A stretch of DNA of 64,000 bases from Anoplolepis gracilipes (lineage: Eukaryota > Arthropoda > Insecta > Hymenoptera > Formicidae): the NCBI RefSeq assembly GCF_047496725.1, contig NC_132973.1, positions 16,268,733 through 16,332,732 on the forward strand. The letters run 5' to 3'. Within the stretch, counting starts at the first letter, position 1; every line of letters starts with the position of its first letter. This document shows, one piece after another, positions 1 to 12,302 of this stretch. Both the position numbers and the translations under genes were made by a program. Under the pieces are notes generated by a model that was not told the DNA's origin, ran no database searches, and was given only the letters and a program-made list of their open reading frames with translations.

Positions 1-628
1 GATTGAAAATTTTAACGAGTCCACTTGGTTGATTTATGAGAGTTTCGGTTTCTGGACATTGAACGTTGCCTTTGTCACTGGCTTGAATGTATCCTGTGGA
101 AAGTATATGTCTCACAGACAATCGGACCATTCTTGCAGTTGGATTGAGATTAAATCCTCCGCGTTGTCTTAGTTTTGAAAATAAGTGTTCCACTGAATCT
201 TGATTACATAATCCTGTCGCAAGCTCAAATCCTTCAATATTGATTTGGAAGGTCTCTAAAAGTTGCAAGAATAGCTTTTGTAGTTATGACAAAGCCTCTA
301 AAACAGGGAACTTGATTTATATTTTCTGCTGACTTAGACCATCTTGAACACCATTCGACAAAATCTGTTAATAAATTTTCGATATCTGGATTTTTAGAGG
401 ATAATGGTCGTTTGCCGCCAAATGAAATATTGATACTGTAAGAGTTGCAGGCATCAATAATATTATTTAAGCGCTCTGCAAACTCTGCTGTTGCTTGCCA
501 CGTATTTGTATTTAATTCTTTTTCGTGGCCAGCTGTTTTTATCGCGGCAGAAAAAGTATGACTCAACATCTGAAATGCTCTTTTCACATTCATAGATTCA
601 AAACTGTTCGGATGAATGTATGCTTCTG

Positions 629-644
629 TTATATGAGATAATAG
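629..644. repeat. SINE target-site duplication, left copy
   Basis: This 16-bp sequence is repeated exactly at 977-992 and flanks the SINE. Its length is normal for target-primed reverse transcription by a LINE partner. Confidence 0.85.
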
Positions 645-976
645 GATTGGACGGTGGTCGTGCACGCTGCGGCGCGGAAACTCGTCTAAGGCGAAGAGTA
701 TGCGTAAATGCAGGTTCGAGTCCACCCAGACCCGATAGGAATAAGAAAATTTAATCGTAAGGTAGCTGTGCACGCTGCGCCGCCGAAGCTTATGTATCTG
801 TGATAACTAGTATGGCGGAAACGCAGACTCAAACCCACCCAGACGAATTAGGATTAAGATTATATAGGTTTAAGATTAATAGGTAATAGGAAAAAATGTA
901 ATAGAAAAAAAGAAAAAAAAGGTTTGGCATAGTCTCTTCGGCGAGAAGCTAGGGACTCAAAACCCAAGGATTTTTT
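645..976 (+). mobile_element. tRNA-derived SINE with 16-bp target duplication
   Basis: A 332-bp insertion sits inside the P-like transposase. It is flanked by a perfect 16-bp direct repeat (TTATATGAGATAATAG at 629-644 and 977-992). Inside are two related tRNA-like units. The first holds a pol III B-box-like GGTTCGAGTCC near 714-724. The second, near 765-850, has a degraded version. An A-rich stretch (about 895-925) follows the units. Removing the insert rejoins the transposase reading frame (LLSHITEAYIHPNSF). The tRNA relation is inferred from the B box; the insertion boundaries are seen directly. Confidence 0.8.
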
Positions 977-2766
977 TTATATGAGATAATAGATTTGATC
1001 CTCCTGTTGTGGCATTATCAATAGATCATGTCGATTCAAAATCAGAGAATGACGCGATAATTTTACTATCACAATAAATATTTTCGTGCGTTCTGAGGAA
1101 GCTTACTAATCTTTTTATTAGATGTGGGAAGTCAAACGATGCATTATATTTTTTTCATTGTAAATAAAGAATGGATTTTCTGGCTTAATACCGAGTTGAG
1201 TATAAGCACTTTGATTACATAACATATACCTTATAATGTTATACCTTGATCACATGTTAGAAGTCGCACATCAGCACCTGTTTCGTTCAATCTGTCTAGA
1301 CATTCTTTTAACAATGTTATTATTTCTTCTGCTTTCATGCATTTTCCTGGGAGAAAATATGTTAAAGGCTGTCAAGTATTACGTGTCGTCAAGTATTACG
1401 TGCATTTAAACTGTCCAGACAAAAGAAAAAAATGCATTTGCTTCTTTCTAATTTTCTTCCTAAAGGTCCAAAATCGACAAGACTTTCTACTTCATCTAAT
1501 TTTAACGAATATTCTTCATAAGATTTTATGGCCATTTCATCCCATTTCAAAGAACACACTCTTTCCTTCATTGGTAGCTGGGAAATTTTTTCTTTTAATT
1601 TTTTTTTCTTTTGAAGTCACAATGCTGGCCGTACATCATATTCTTCTAACCATCTTTTAATAGTTCGCTGTCCAGGGAAGTTACAACCAGCTTTTCTTAA
1701 GCGACAGAAAGCAGAAGGTGAATAATAATACAACTGTCTTGCCAGATTTTTTTCTTCTTCTGTATATGCTGATTTTGGTGTATGTAGTTGCAAATTTATC
1801 ATTGCCTTTGCAACGGGATGTAGATCTTGCTCATTTATCATATTTCTTAATGTTTCTTTTTTCTTTTCTTTATCTTTTTTAGGTATTTTACGTATTTTCG
1901 GAATGTGGCGTAAGCGATGTTTCAATTTTCTTACTTGTCTCTGTAATCGGATATTTTCAGATTTTAGATAATTAATTTTAGTATAGAGATGACTTATTAG
2001 TGTCATATTATTTTGTCATATTATTTCTTCTAAGTTTTTATTTGATGAAAGAGGCGTCTGAATTGTTTCATATGTAGGCTCGAGATGTTTATTTACTTCC
2101 GCGTTTGTATTTAATGGTGGAGTCATGAGTACTCTTTCACGCGTAGGCGGTTCAAAGTGTAGCCATTTCGTAATGTCTTCCTCTTCCATAGAAGTATCAA
2201 AATGTAAATGCGCTCCTTTATATTGTCGTGAATGCTGTTCTAAATTCTTATCCGCTATCATATTATTATTATTATTAGGTGAGGATGTGGCAGTCATTTC
2301 CATGAAATTTATTTCTTCTACATTTGCTTGAGCACAATGTGCTTCTTCCATTTTTTCCTTTTCTTATTCTTTTCTATGTTTGACATTTCAATAAATGGAA
2401 TTGGTACAGCATCTCGCTTCAAACATTTTTTGACATTATTCGTGAAAGAATCTTGAGAAAAATGGTCTTCACATAATTCCGCACGTTGAAGTGAGTTGAG
2501 AGACCATTTTTGTAATTTAGTATTTCCTGTAATATCAATGATATAAAAGAATTAAAAATTATATATAGTTATACACATTTATTCAAGCGTATATAAATAA
2601 TTACTCTAATTTTATAGAATTATAAATTTAATCTTTCATGCGATACTATCAATATTGATAATAAATATACAGTATTTAAGAAATAATATATTATAATACA
2701 TACATATTTTTTAGATATGTAGATACATATATACATAACAATTAGAGAAATTATGTATGTTAATAT

Positions 2767-4042
2767 TGGATTGAGTAAAATGTCATTGCGTATTTTTGCA
2801 ACAGATGGCATTAGTTCAGTTTTGGCACTATTAGAGTCATTCACACATATGTTTATCATATATCGTTTAACAACTGACGGTTTAAGCGTCATTCAAAAAA
2901 AAATTGAGCGACTTGGTTAAGTTTTGAAGATTTGACAATAAGTTGAAGATGGAAGACCAAACTGTGCATTTTCGCCATATTTTACTGTTTTACTTCCGTA
3001 AAAAGAAGAACGTCAAGTTTGCGAAAAATTGCGTAAAGTTTACGGTGACGATGCTCTACAAGAACGTCAGTGCCAAAACTGGTTCAAGAAATTCTGCGCT
3101 GGTGATTTTGATCTCAAAGATGCTCCTCGGTCAGGAAGGCCTACCGAGGTTGATGACGACAAAATAAAGGCATTGATCAAGCCAAACCCACGTTACACGA
3201 CACGAGAGATTGCAGAAACATTGAAGATCAGTCAAAAAAGTGTTCATGTCCACCTAAAGAAGCTGGGATACGTAAGCAAGCTCGATATTTGGATTCCTCA
3301 TGAACTCAAAGAAGTTCATTTGACGGCGCGTATAAACATCTGCGATATGCTCATGAAACGTGAAGAAAACGATCCTTTTTTGAAACGAATGATAACTGGT
3401 GATGAGAAGTGGATTGTTTACAACAATGTGGAACGCAAACGATCTTGGTCCCGGCGTGATGATTCGCCTCAAACGAGTTCAAAAGCAGAACTTCATCCGA
3501 GGAAGGTTATGCTCTCAGTGTGGTGGGATTGGAAAGGTGTGGTGTTTTTTGAGCTCCTACCAAGGAACCGAACAATCACTTCGGATGTGTACTGTCGGCA
3601 ATTGGACAGATTGAACGAATCTGTTATCCAGAAACGTCCGGAGCTCGTCAATCGTAAAGGAGTTGTGTTCCATCACGACAACGCGAGACCACACACATCT
3701 TTGGTGACTCGTCAAAAATTATTGGATGGGATATGTTGCCCCACCCAGCATACTCGCCTAACCTTGCGCCGTCAGACTTCTATTTGTTTCACTCTCTTCA
3801 AAATTCCTTGACGTGGAATAACGTTAAATTCAGATGAGGCGGTAAATCAGCACCTTGTTCAGTTTTTCGCCAATAAAGACAGGTCCTTCTACAAACGGGG
3901 AATTATGAAGCTCACCGAAAGATGGCAAAAGGTCATCGAACAAAACGGAAAATATATCATTGATTGACTTTTGTTCTTTATATAAAAAAAATGATTTTGA
4001 AAAACATACAAAAAATACGCAATGACTTTTTCCTCAACCCAA
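2767..4042 (+). mobile_element. mariner element, complete length, TA target site
   Basis: This is a 1,276-bp mariner-type DNA transposon. The left end TTGGATTGAG at 2767 and the right end, read inverted from 4042 as TTGGGTTGAG, begin imperfect terminal inverted repeats of about 32 bp. Both repeats include GTCATTGCGTATTTTT. A TA dinucleotide flanks both ends (2765-2766 and 4043-4044), as expected for mariner integration. The body carries a D,D34D-type transposase broken by frameshifts. The protein is close to the SETMAR/Hsmar1-type (cecropia) lineage found in ants; that subfamily call is from memory of the family. Confidence 0.92.
2949..3967 (+). pseudogene. mariner transposase, two or more frameshifts
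   Basis: This is the transposase of the surrounding mariner, which would cut and paste the element. The start is the ATG at 2949 (MEDQTVHFRH), after a short 5' leader. A frame change near 3005-3025 leads into the long frame with the two helix-turn-helix regions (PRYTTREIAETLKISQKSVH). Catalytic landmarks are TGDEKW (first D, near 3400) and HHDNARPHTS (second D, near 3675). The third block, APSDFYLF, is present near 3765-3790 but in another frame, because of a shift near 3725. The C-terminus ends at the TGA at 3965-3967. Normal mariner transposases are about 345 aa, so the gene is essentially full length but dead. Confidence 0.9.
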
Positions 4043-5513
4043 TATATAGTATATAAACTATGCAAAGAGAATAAAAGGAAAAACATTATTATTACCCTCC
4101 AAAAAGTAAAGTATAACAAAATAGTTTAAAAATAATAGAAAAGTATATATAAAACACAGAAAAAATTTAATATTTTTTTATTTTAAAAAATTGTATAAAG
4201 GAATTTTATAAAGATATTGAAAATAATAAAAAAATTACATTTAAAATAAAAAGAGTAATTGCATCTTACAGAAATGCATAAAGATTAAATAATAAATCGA
4301 TTTTATATTATTACTTTTTAAAAAATGAAGTATATTTAAAAAAGTAGTAATAAAATTGTCTCATTTATTTACTTTGGGATGTGAAAAACATGAGAAATAT
4401 AATAGTTTTTGAAAAAAATTAAGAAAGACGCGAGATATAATGTTTGGAACATTGAATATTATATCGGATAAATGCTGTATCCTATATATACATACAAATA
4501 AAACACAATTTCTTTTTCCATGGTAAATATATAACAAAATGGAATTGAACTGATTGATTGCATTTGCATTTTGATATTGAATTAAAAGAGAAGGAATTTT
4601 TTGAAATATATTGTATAATAAAAACATCCGGAAAAGATGAAATTAAAGCACCGCATAGTTTTGCTAAAAAAAATTTCCAAAAAAGTCGTTTTTTGACCAA
4701 AAAAAAAGAGATTCCTCCCTTAAGAAGGCAAAAGTGAATTAGAAAAAAGAATAGACAATATGTACAAAAATATTAATGCCGATGAACGTCGAACCGACCT
4801 TTAAATAGAAAGTTCAAGAAGAAAAGAAAATATAATAGAAATTATGCAATTGTTTTATTTTAAAAAGAAAGTAAATGGCAAAAAAGAATAGACGATATGT
4901 CGCAAATGACTGTTTATCGCTTTAGACGTTAAGTCCTTGAAAGATAAATATAATATATGCTAATAATAATATTAATAATAATTCACCTCGTATGAATTAT
5001 GCGACGGATAGATAATAAAATGATATAATACATAAAATTACTCACCGATCTCCAGTAGATCTCACAAATATAGAAATCTATATTATAAATACTTTAAATA
5101 GTACGGTCCTTTTGTGGAAGCCCTATACGCTCTGGGGTGTTACTGCCGGTGCGGGATCTTTATATCGCTCGCCCTTATGGCGGCCGTCATAGATCCCTTA
5201 TGGATATAAACTTATTTTTTTGTCTGATTCTGTAAGGTACTGTTTGCGTCTGGGACTCTTATGTCCCTTAAACTGTTATCGGACCTTATGCCGTAACTAA
5301 GAAACTGATATGAACAAAAGAATGCTATACTAACGCGTCACTACGAACTTGACTTTGATAAACTTCACAGGGAGAGATCTCGTTCGATACTGCCTACTGC
5401 GCGATAGCGTCGCTTCCTTATATTAACTTATGTATTTCTACGCCGGCCGGAACTACTTTAACGCTCGCGTCGATCTATGCCTGCGCGTTTCTTTGTGATA
5501 ACGTACAGAGAAT
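4043..5513. other. AT-rich non-coding DNA with a GC-richer patch
   Basis: No supported gene is seen. From 4043 to about 5050 the sequence is very AT-rich with short open frames that look random. Between about 5100 and 5510 it becomes GC-richer (including CGCTCGCCCTTATGGCGGCC near 5170) without matching any family I recognise. A solo-LTR fragment is possible but I could not define ends. Confidence 0.4.
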
Positions 5514-5732
5514 ATGCTTTTAGGGATGGGTTATTCTTTATCTCTTATTTATTTTAAACACTCTCTATGTGCTGCATCAGATTGTACATCCTATCTTTCG
5601 CCCCCCTCTTCACCAAAAAATCAATTATGTTCATCATCTAATGATGAAGTAACACCACATGTTTCAGAAAACAAGTATTTTAAGTCGATCACCCAACCAC
5701 ATTCTTCGCAAATACCTGACAACGAACAATAA
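5514..5732 (+). pseudogene. possible C-terminus of a Harbinger partner protein
   Basis: A short serine/proline-rich open frame (YLSPPSSPKNQLCSSSNDE) ends at 5732, upstream of and convergent with the Harbinger transposase relic. The DNA-binding partner genes of the two better-preserved Harbingers here (24768-28113 and 12868-17506) also end in Ser/Pro-rich tails pointing at the transposase. That position and composition are the only support. No DNA-binding domain is seen. Confidence 0.25.
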
Positions 5733-5967
5733 TATTAATATTATGTTATTAATAATATTTTACACTTGTATAAATATTTGTGTATTCAATATAACAACAC
5801 GCATGCACATACATATGTATACATTTCAGACATGAGTTTATATTTAATTTTAAGTTTAATTTTGCATTTAAATAAATGAGCCACTTAAATATTTTATACT
5901 TGTACTATTTTTGTACCCTACATAAGAAAATAACACGACAGTATTTTTATTATATAAAATATTTAAT

Positions 5968-7500
5968 TTATTTCTGTACACTTCGGCGTAAAGGAAAATT
6001 TCGCATTAAATATGTTGTTAGATGCTGGCGAATATCTGCACCTAAAATACTATTGCGTTCTCGGTCAACAAAGTGTTCTGGCTGTGGAAACATTATTTCT
6101 GCTTCATTAACATTTTCAAGCCATTGCTGTACAAATTGTTCATTTTTATATTCTAAAAAGTTTTGTAGAATACAGCACGCACTGGTTATATTTGGAACAT
6201 GTTATATTTGGAAATTTTTTTATGTGGCACATCTATTCTCTTCAGAAGAATTCTCCAACGTCCTCGTAATCTACCAAAAGCTATTTCCAGTACAACTCTT
6301 GCTGAATTTAAATGAATATTAAAAGAATCTTGTTTAACAGTCACTGCACCAGGGTATCCTTTTATTAACCACGGCAATAATGGATATGCTGGATCTCCAA
6401 TAATTATATATGGCACTTCTATACCATCAATATTTTTAGTTGATTACAATAATCAATGAAATAATTATAGCGGTTTCAAGTGAGATGAGTTTTGATCGCT
6501 ACCGGAGCAAATTATGACATCATTGACAGTCATTGACCAAATTGTTTAAATAAGTTCTTTTGCATCTTCAATTTATAGAGCTGATTAGAGAAGTTCTATT
6601 ATATATCTGTGCAATTAAAAATACATCAGTTATAAATGTTTATCGTACCTGTGGAATTATTGTATGTACATTTTTATACAAATTAGAGTCTTTGAACACT
6701 GCAGCATCGTGAGTATTTCCAGGATGTCGGATGCAAATATCTCTAAACCTATAAATGTATAAATTATATTAGTAATTAGTAATCATAGTAATAAACATTA
6801 GTAATTAGTAAAGTAATAATCATTAGTAATTAGTAATCATAAGTAATAAACATTATTATACATATAAAATATGTACACATTTAAAAATATTTGTTTATAA
6901 TATACCTGCATTTGTCATCAACGACTGCTTGGAGATTGTACGAAGGCCAGCCTTTACGATTCACATAATCTCTATAGCCGTCCTTAGGAGCTAATATTGG
7001 CACGTGCATTCCATCAATACAGCCAATAAGTTGAGGTATATGGCATTTATTTTCAAAATTATTTGCTATTTCTACAGCTTCGAATTCATTTGGCATATAC
7101 AAGTAATCTTTCATTATTATGTTATTGATAGCATTCACAACTCTGAATAAACTTTTTTTACAGTAGACTTGTGAATGCCAAAAATATTACCGACTATTTG
7201 ATATTCTGCGCAACTTTTCAACTTGTACAGAGGAACAGCATTTTGTTTTTGCACTGAGAGTGATTCTCTGGACTTTAGAAAAAGAGGTTTTCTAGTTTAT
7301 TTTTTAGAATATCGCATAGTTCGTTAAATGTATCTTTTAGCATTCTAAAACTTTCAAGCCATTGTGCTTCATCATATGAATTCAAGACGATATCATTCCA
7401 AAAATGATAACTTCTGCGTTTCATCCAAAGACGTCTTTTCGAGACGAAGCAGAATTTCACAAGATTCATTGGTGATAATAACATTTGCGATTGTAACATA
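5968..7500 (-). pseudogene. PIF/Harbinger (HARBI1-like) transposase relic
   Basis: This is a DDE transposase of the PIF/Harbinger superfamily, read right to left. Pieces in order are an N-terminal part (7499-7275), a helix-turn-helix-like part (AEYQIVGNIFGIHKSTV, about 7205-7155), and the first catalytic D in IGCIDGMHVPIL (near 7015). The exon with HPGNTHDAAVFKDS lies near 6735-6665. The second D is in GDPAYPLLPW (near 6395) and the catalytic E in VLEIAFGRLRGRW (near 6275). The C-terminus ends at the stop at 5970-5968. Introns appear between about 6881 and 6750, and 6650 and 6430. A duplicated 'ttatatttggaa' near 6185-6212 shifts the frame just after VPHKK. No terminal inverted repeats were identified. 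Confidence 0.88.
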
Positions 7501-7583
7501 TTTGTAATCAGATTTCGGTCTAGGTCTGGAAGAAGTGGTCATGGAGAAGGCATAAGTCTCAAAACATTATGAGCAAAATAGGC

Positions 7584-8892
7584 CTCCTCCAATAAAACCT
7601 AAATCATTGCGCCAGAGCCCAGGACCTATTCCTGCATGCCCTGGCGGAGTGCAAATGCGGAGTGGGGATAGCGGCAGAGCCGTACAGAATCTCGCTCAAT
7701 CATCCATGCTGGGCGGGAGACGACCAGGGCTCTGTCACTATCACATAGAGAGAGGAGATTGGCTCCCCCCTGTCTTAAAATAGGGGCGGGGAGACATCAC
7801 GTAACGGTAGAATTGGGCCCGGTTTGACTGGTAGGCTGTTACATCCCCCCCAACATAAAGACCCTGCCCGGTTCGGGGATATCCTTGATGAAATTGCCTT
7901 GATCGTCCAAAGGAGACTCCCCGAACCTATTATAGTGACCGGGCACTTCAATGCCTGGAATAGGCTGTGGAGTTCCTGGTTCACGAACCATAAGGGCAGG
8001 GTCCTGGAAGATTGGACGGCAGTGCTGGGCCTGATTTTGTTAAACCAAGGGTTGAGCAGCACCCTGGTTAGACCGCGAGGGGAGTCCATAGTCGATTTGA
8101 CATGGGCGTCTCCTTTTGCGGCTGACAGAATAGTCAACTGGCAGGTGATGTCGCAAGAGACCCTCTCGGATCATCTATATATCCAAATGGAGGTCGACAT
8201 CACTCGCCGCAGGGTGCTTAACCGCCGTCCTGATGATGAGGAGGGGAGCCCACCACCCAAAAGATAGGCCCTAAAACAACTAGATTCCGACAGGCTGATG
8301 GCTGCAGTGTTGTCGGGACCTGGCCCGGTGCCCAATTTTTGGAGAGCAACAAGGGCCGGGTGGCGTGGCTCGGGGATCTTATGACCAGAGCGTGCGACTT
8401 GGTCATGCCCCGAGCCAGACCCAGACCGCGTAGAGCGGCGTACTGGTGGACCGAAGAAATTGCGGAGTTACGCGCAACTTCGGTCCGAGCCAGACGCCGT
8501 CTCATCAGACTGAGGAGGCACGGTCTCTCCGACGCTGCAGAGGAAGCACTGGAAAAGTACAGAGAGGCAAAAAACTCCTGCATCAGAAGGGCCAACGTCA
8601 AGGCGTGGGAAGAGCAGTTACTTTCCCTCAAGCCGGACCCCTAAGGGCGCCCTTATAAAATAGTGCTTAATAAAATAAGGCACTGGGCGCCCCGCGTGAC
8701 GGAGTCGCTGGACCTTGAGGTACTAGAAAACACCCTCTCCACCCTTTTCCCGAGGGCCGGGGACCATTCCCATTTCGTCAATCGGGGAAGGATGAAGTGG
8801 GAAACGAAAACCTTGAGGTCTCCAGCGACGAAATGGCTGAGGCGATCAAGAGACTAAAGACTCGGGGAAACAAGGCCCTGAGTCCTGATGGT
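7584..8892 (+). pseudogene. R1-clade non-LTR retrotransposon ORF2, endonuclease part (copy 1, left half)
   Basis: This is an ORF2 fragment of an R1-clade LINE-like element. It starts in the endonuclease domain (NLNHCARAQD near 7596, AEPYRISLNHPCWAGD near 7675). The catalytic block is seen as VTGHFNAWN near 7940; the usual GDFNA has become GHFNA. The domain continues through SIVDLTWASP and SDH (near 8170). The linker before the reverse transcriptase follows (RRAAYWWTEEIAELR, about 8430-8475, and the HWAPRVTESLDLEVLEN region after 8680). Several stops and frameshifts are present. Homology to the second copy (28117 onward) stops at about 8892 and resumes at about 11239, so the copy is split by an insertion. 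Confidence 0.87.
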
Positions 8893-11238
8893 GCGACCGG
8901 AGGCCGCCCCAAGCAACCCCGACCCACCGGGCAAACAGAGGAGATCATTGAGCCGTGAGTTTTCATCATCCAGGAAAGAGGGCATCCGGACTACTCAAGC
9001 AAGTGTGGTGCTTAACAGAATTTGACGGCTTTCTACACCGTCAACACAACTACCATTATTGGTTGAACTTTTTTAGAGACAATTTTTATTTTGTTCTGTG
9101 CTCGACGCGCTTATTTTAGTTTACGGTTACACATAGATAATGTTATTATTCAATACAGCGATATTAGTTGTAGTATATTTTGAGATTGTATAGAGTCAAG
9201 ACTCTGTGATATATTTTATACATGTTATCTGTGTGTGAGAAAAATATATTTTTGTACGTGTGAATGACTTCCACAATCCTGTACCTCGCTGACCGGGTAT
9301 TATTTGTTTTTATTCGGTTATCGGATGACTTTATTAATATTAGAATAAGTTTGACTAGTATTTTCAATATACTTACCTTTCATTACTATTATTCATATTT
9401 ACCTTTGACGCGGGTATCACTTAGATTCCTGAAAAGAAAATATATAATTAAACATATATACAGTTATTTTATATGCTTACCTTAGAGTAGTCCTTGTCAT
9501 CCGAATTGCATGCGCAATTGTTACAGCATTTTTAATATTAGTGTTGCGTGGAAAGTCATATAATTTATTTACATTTTGTGCGTCTTGAGAGTCCATGACA
9601 AAGTTGGTCTGCGAAAGTTTGCGCTACAAGAATTACATATTTTGTTTTGAGTTCATTTATCCATATCTGTTAAAAGTTATCCTTTGCAGTAAATGAGCTT
9701 TATTCATTGCGGTGCGTATTTCTGAGGCGTTGCTGTATTTCCTCAAATTCCTGTGTGGCATTGAGTGAAGCGAATGCAAAATATGGTATGATATGGTGTG
9801 CAAACGAGCAAACGGCTGATTTGCGCGAGATAATGAGTTCGCGCTATTAAGCCGTGTGAGCATGTGCGAATCGTCGTTTTTCCGTATCGAGGAGGAGCCT
9901 ATATGAGGAAAACGCGTTACCAGACGACCAGCACGGACAACCCACATCCATGACCTTTGCTCGCATGCTCGACCTTTAAGGTTAATCTCAACCCTTGAAA
10001 GTCGACTTTGCAAGCACTAGCAAAGCTAGCTGTCAAGGTCGACCTTGTCATTAGGGTCAACCTTGTCGACCGGGTCAACCTCGTTACCACCACAAGGCCA
10101 GCGCGTGATCCAGCGCAACGTCATCCGCCCCATCCATCGAATGATTTGTTCGCGCACCTGCGTCATCGTTTCGCGCATCATACCATCTGCGTGCGCATCC
10201 CTTTGTCTATGGAAGGGATGAAGAAGAAGACTCAGATCTTGGATCAGAGCAAGGGCTCTTGGTCAGTTGTCGAAAGGAAGCCTTTGAGCTAACACCTGCT
10301 CGCGCTCCCATGAGAAATCATGGGTCAGTTGCCGAATAGACTTATACCGAGTAACACGTAAATTTAAATGTGTTTGTGATAATCGCGAACGACTACTCTC
10401 GTATAACATCTAAGCGAAGTTGGTCAGTCGAAGTGTTTCAATAATTAGTCTTTCGAACATTGTCTACAAATTAGCGGATTCGCGGCCACGCGTAGCTTAT
10501 TCGCGAGGACTTTAGATCCAGAATTCCTTCGCGTGCGCGATCCGGCAGAGTCATTCATCTTGTGTGTGATCATCTACGTGGCAATCAAATATTCAAGGGA
10601 GAAATCGAATATCAGTGCGTCCGGGCAATCCTCTCTCGCGAACATTCAGCTTGCGGAAAGTGAAATACCGTTACGTGTTCGCGAGGCTAAACGAACTTCG
10701 TCCCGTATTAATATCTACGTATGAAACTTAGGATTTTGTGTTGTGCCATGTAGCACAGTGTCCGCCATTAAGGGGACCCGACATTATCTGAATAAAGCTA
10801 AATGCGAGTGCGCATTATAGATCTTATTGTGCTTTTTCGCGAAAATCAGCAAACAAGTTGTCTGACCAACAATAAACTTTGTCAATTTCCAACATCGAGT
10901 GTGATTATTCATTGGCCATCCTGAGACGTCATTCCTTCTCTCAGTTCGTCGACCACTCCGTGTCACGATCTACCAGCGTGATCGCTGTGTGCCGGGATTC
11001 GACCCACCAAGGCGGATACCCAGGATTAGTCGGGGAGTCGAGAAGGTCCAGCGCAGTCATTATCCTGGTGAAGAGACACCACTCCCTTGTTGTTTAGTGG
11101 TTAAAACAACTAGCGACCGTTTTTTCGTATCAGGTGAGAGTACCCGATGCCAAGGCACACAATTCGTTTATTATAGATTCGTTCTATAAAAATCATATCT
11201 ATTTATCAATCAGATTAACATTGACCGGTCACAATAGA
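8893..11238. mobile_element. unidentified 2.3-kb insertion in R1-like copy 1
   Basis: The R1-like sequence before 8892 and after 11239 is contiguous in the second copy (around 29098-29120), so this block is an insertion. It holds no recognisable domain. It has AT-rich and GC-rich parts, an AATAAA near 10790, and the direct repeat series 'GTCAACCTTGTC' near 10050-10090. An LTR fragment is possible. I could not find matching ends or a convincing target duplication, so boundaries are good only to a few bases from the homology break. Confidence 0.55.
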
Positions 11239-12302
11239 ACCCCTGGCCGGGTCTAAGTAATAGTCTTGGCCCATCTGTCAGAAATAGAAACATTTTTTCG
11301 AGATACCTCCGGGAGGGATATTTCCCCCCAGTCTGGGAGACGGCCAGGCTGGTCCTCATTCCAAAGGAGAGCAAACCTGCGGGTACCCCGTCGGCATTAT
11401 AGGTCCATCTGCTTGCTGGACCAGGTCGGCAAGCTGCTTGAAAGAATAGTAGCGAACCGACTCGTCCAGTATCTCAGGGAGACTGGACCGAATCTCCACG
11501 AGGACCAGTTCGGATTCCGCGAGAGGCGTTCAACCACTGACGCTATAAAATGCGTCAGGGCCCTCGTGGAGTCCGATACGGAACAGGGCAGGGTGGTTGT
11601 GGCTGTGTCGCTGAACATAACTAACGCCTCAACACCCTGCCCTGGGAAAAAGTGGGGAGCATGGTACACCACGGCGTTCCCTAATACCTCGTGAAGGTGG
11701 TCGGCTCATATTTTAAGGGGCCTAGAGTACCGCGACAAATGCGGTACTTACTGCTGGTGGGATATGTATTGCGGTGTCCCTCAGGGGTCAGTCCTGGGAC
11801 CCCTTTTATGGGACATTGCATACAATCGTGTGCTGAGGATTGCCCTCTCTCGGCTGCAGGACAGTGTTTTACGCTGATGACACACTGTTACTGGCCGGGA
11901 GAAATGACTAGTGGGAAGCCACTAGGACGGCAGAGATAGGGGTGGCATGGGCCGTGCGCACTATAAAGGAGATGAGCCTGAAGATGGCCTCCAGAAAAAC
12001 AGAGGCCATTTTTTTTCACGATAGCCTCAGAGGGAAACCACCGAAGGCCCAGATAACAGTGGACGACACTCCCTTCCAGCTGAGCAACAGTCTCAAATAC
12101 TTGGAACTACAGCTGGACGGAAAGTGCGGCTTTTGCAACCACTTCGGTCGACTGGCCGAGAAGATCGATGGGGTAACGGCGGCACTGTGCCGCTTAATGC
12201 CCAACTTAGGAGGGCCAGACGACCGAGTGCACAACTTGTATGTAGGCACCGTAAACTCAATGGCCCTATACGGGCCCTGGTATGGACAAACGAGGCGATG
12301 GC
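11239..12302 (+). pseudogene. R1-clade ORF2, reverse transcriptase part (copy 1, right half)
   Basis: This continues copy 1 after the insertion. It translates, with frame changes, to reverse-transcriptase motifs: ICLLDQVGKLLERIVANRL (near 11405-11460), QFGFRERRSTTDAI (near 11505), GVPQGSVLGP-like sequence near 11775-11800, and the catalytic box YADD at 11870-11881. The thumb region follows (LKYLELQLDGKCGF near 12090). Homology to copy 2/3 ends near 12302, where a 5' region of a related element begins in the same orientation. Stops and frameshifts near 11640 and 11690 show it is inactive. Confidence 0.87.

Larger units (their letters stand above)
1..2526 (-). pseudogene. THAP9/P-element-like transposase, decayed and SINE-interrupted
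   Basis: This is a relic of a P-type DNA transposase, the family that includes THAP9, read right to left. The 2526-2370 part translates to the C-terminal half of a THAP DNA-binding domain (ELCEDHFSQDSF, then LKRDAVPIPF, matching the family AVPxxF end). A splice acceptor AG sits at 2528-2527. A linker follows (2351-2016), then a basic coiled coil and the Tnp_P segment with YTEEEKNLARQLYYYSP (2006-1617). After that come RNase-H-like pieces (KWDEMAIKS near 1540; CDQG near 1235) and the C-terminal block CNQDSVEHLFSKLRQRGG (about 205-150). Frameshifts near 1400, 1230 and 255 and a SINE at 645-976 break it. The first THAP exon with the leading zinc ligands was not found. The gene may run off the left edge. 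Family assignment is confident; it cannot be functional as it stands. Confidence 0.88.

Noticed and set aside
234..773. Single 179-aa frame as a normal protein start for the P-like transposase
   Set aside because: The first 43 residues are read from the SINE insertion. The real frame continues left of the SINE after its removal.
9657..10013. 118-codon minus frame in the unknown insertion
   Set aside because: Composition is biased and no motif is recognised. There is no start context or neighbouring exon to support it.
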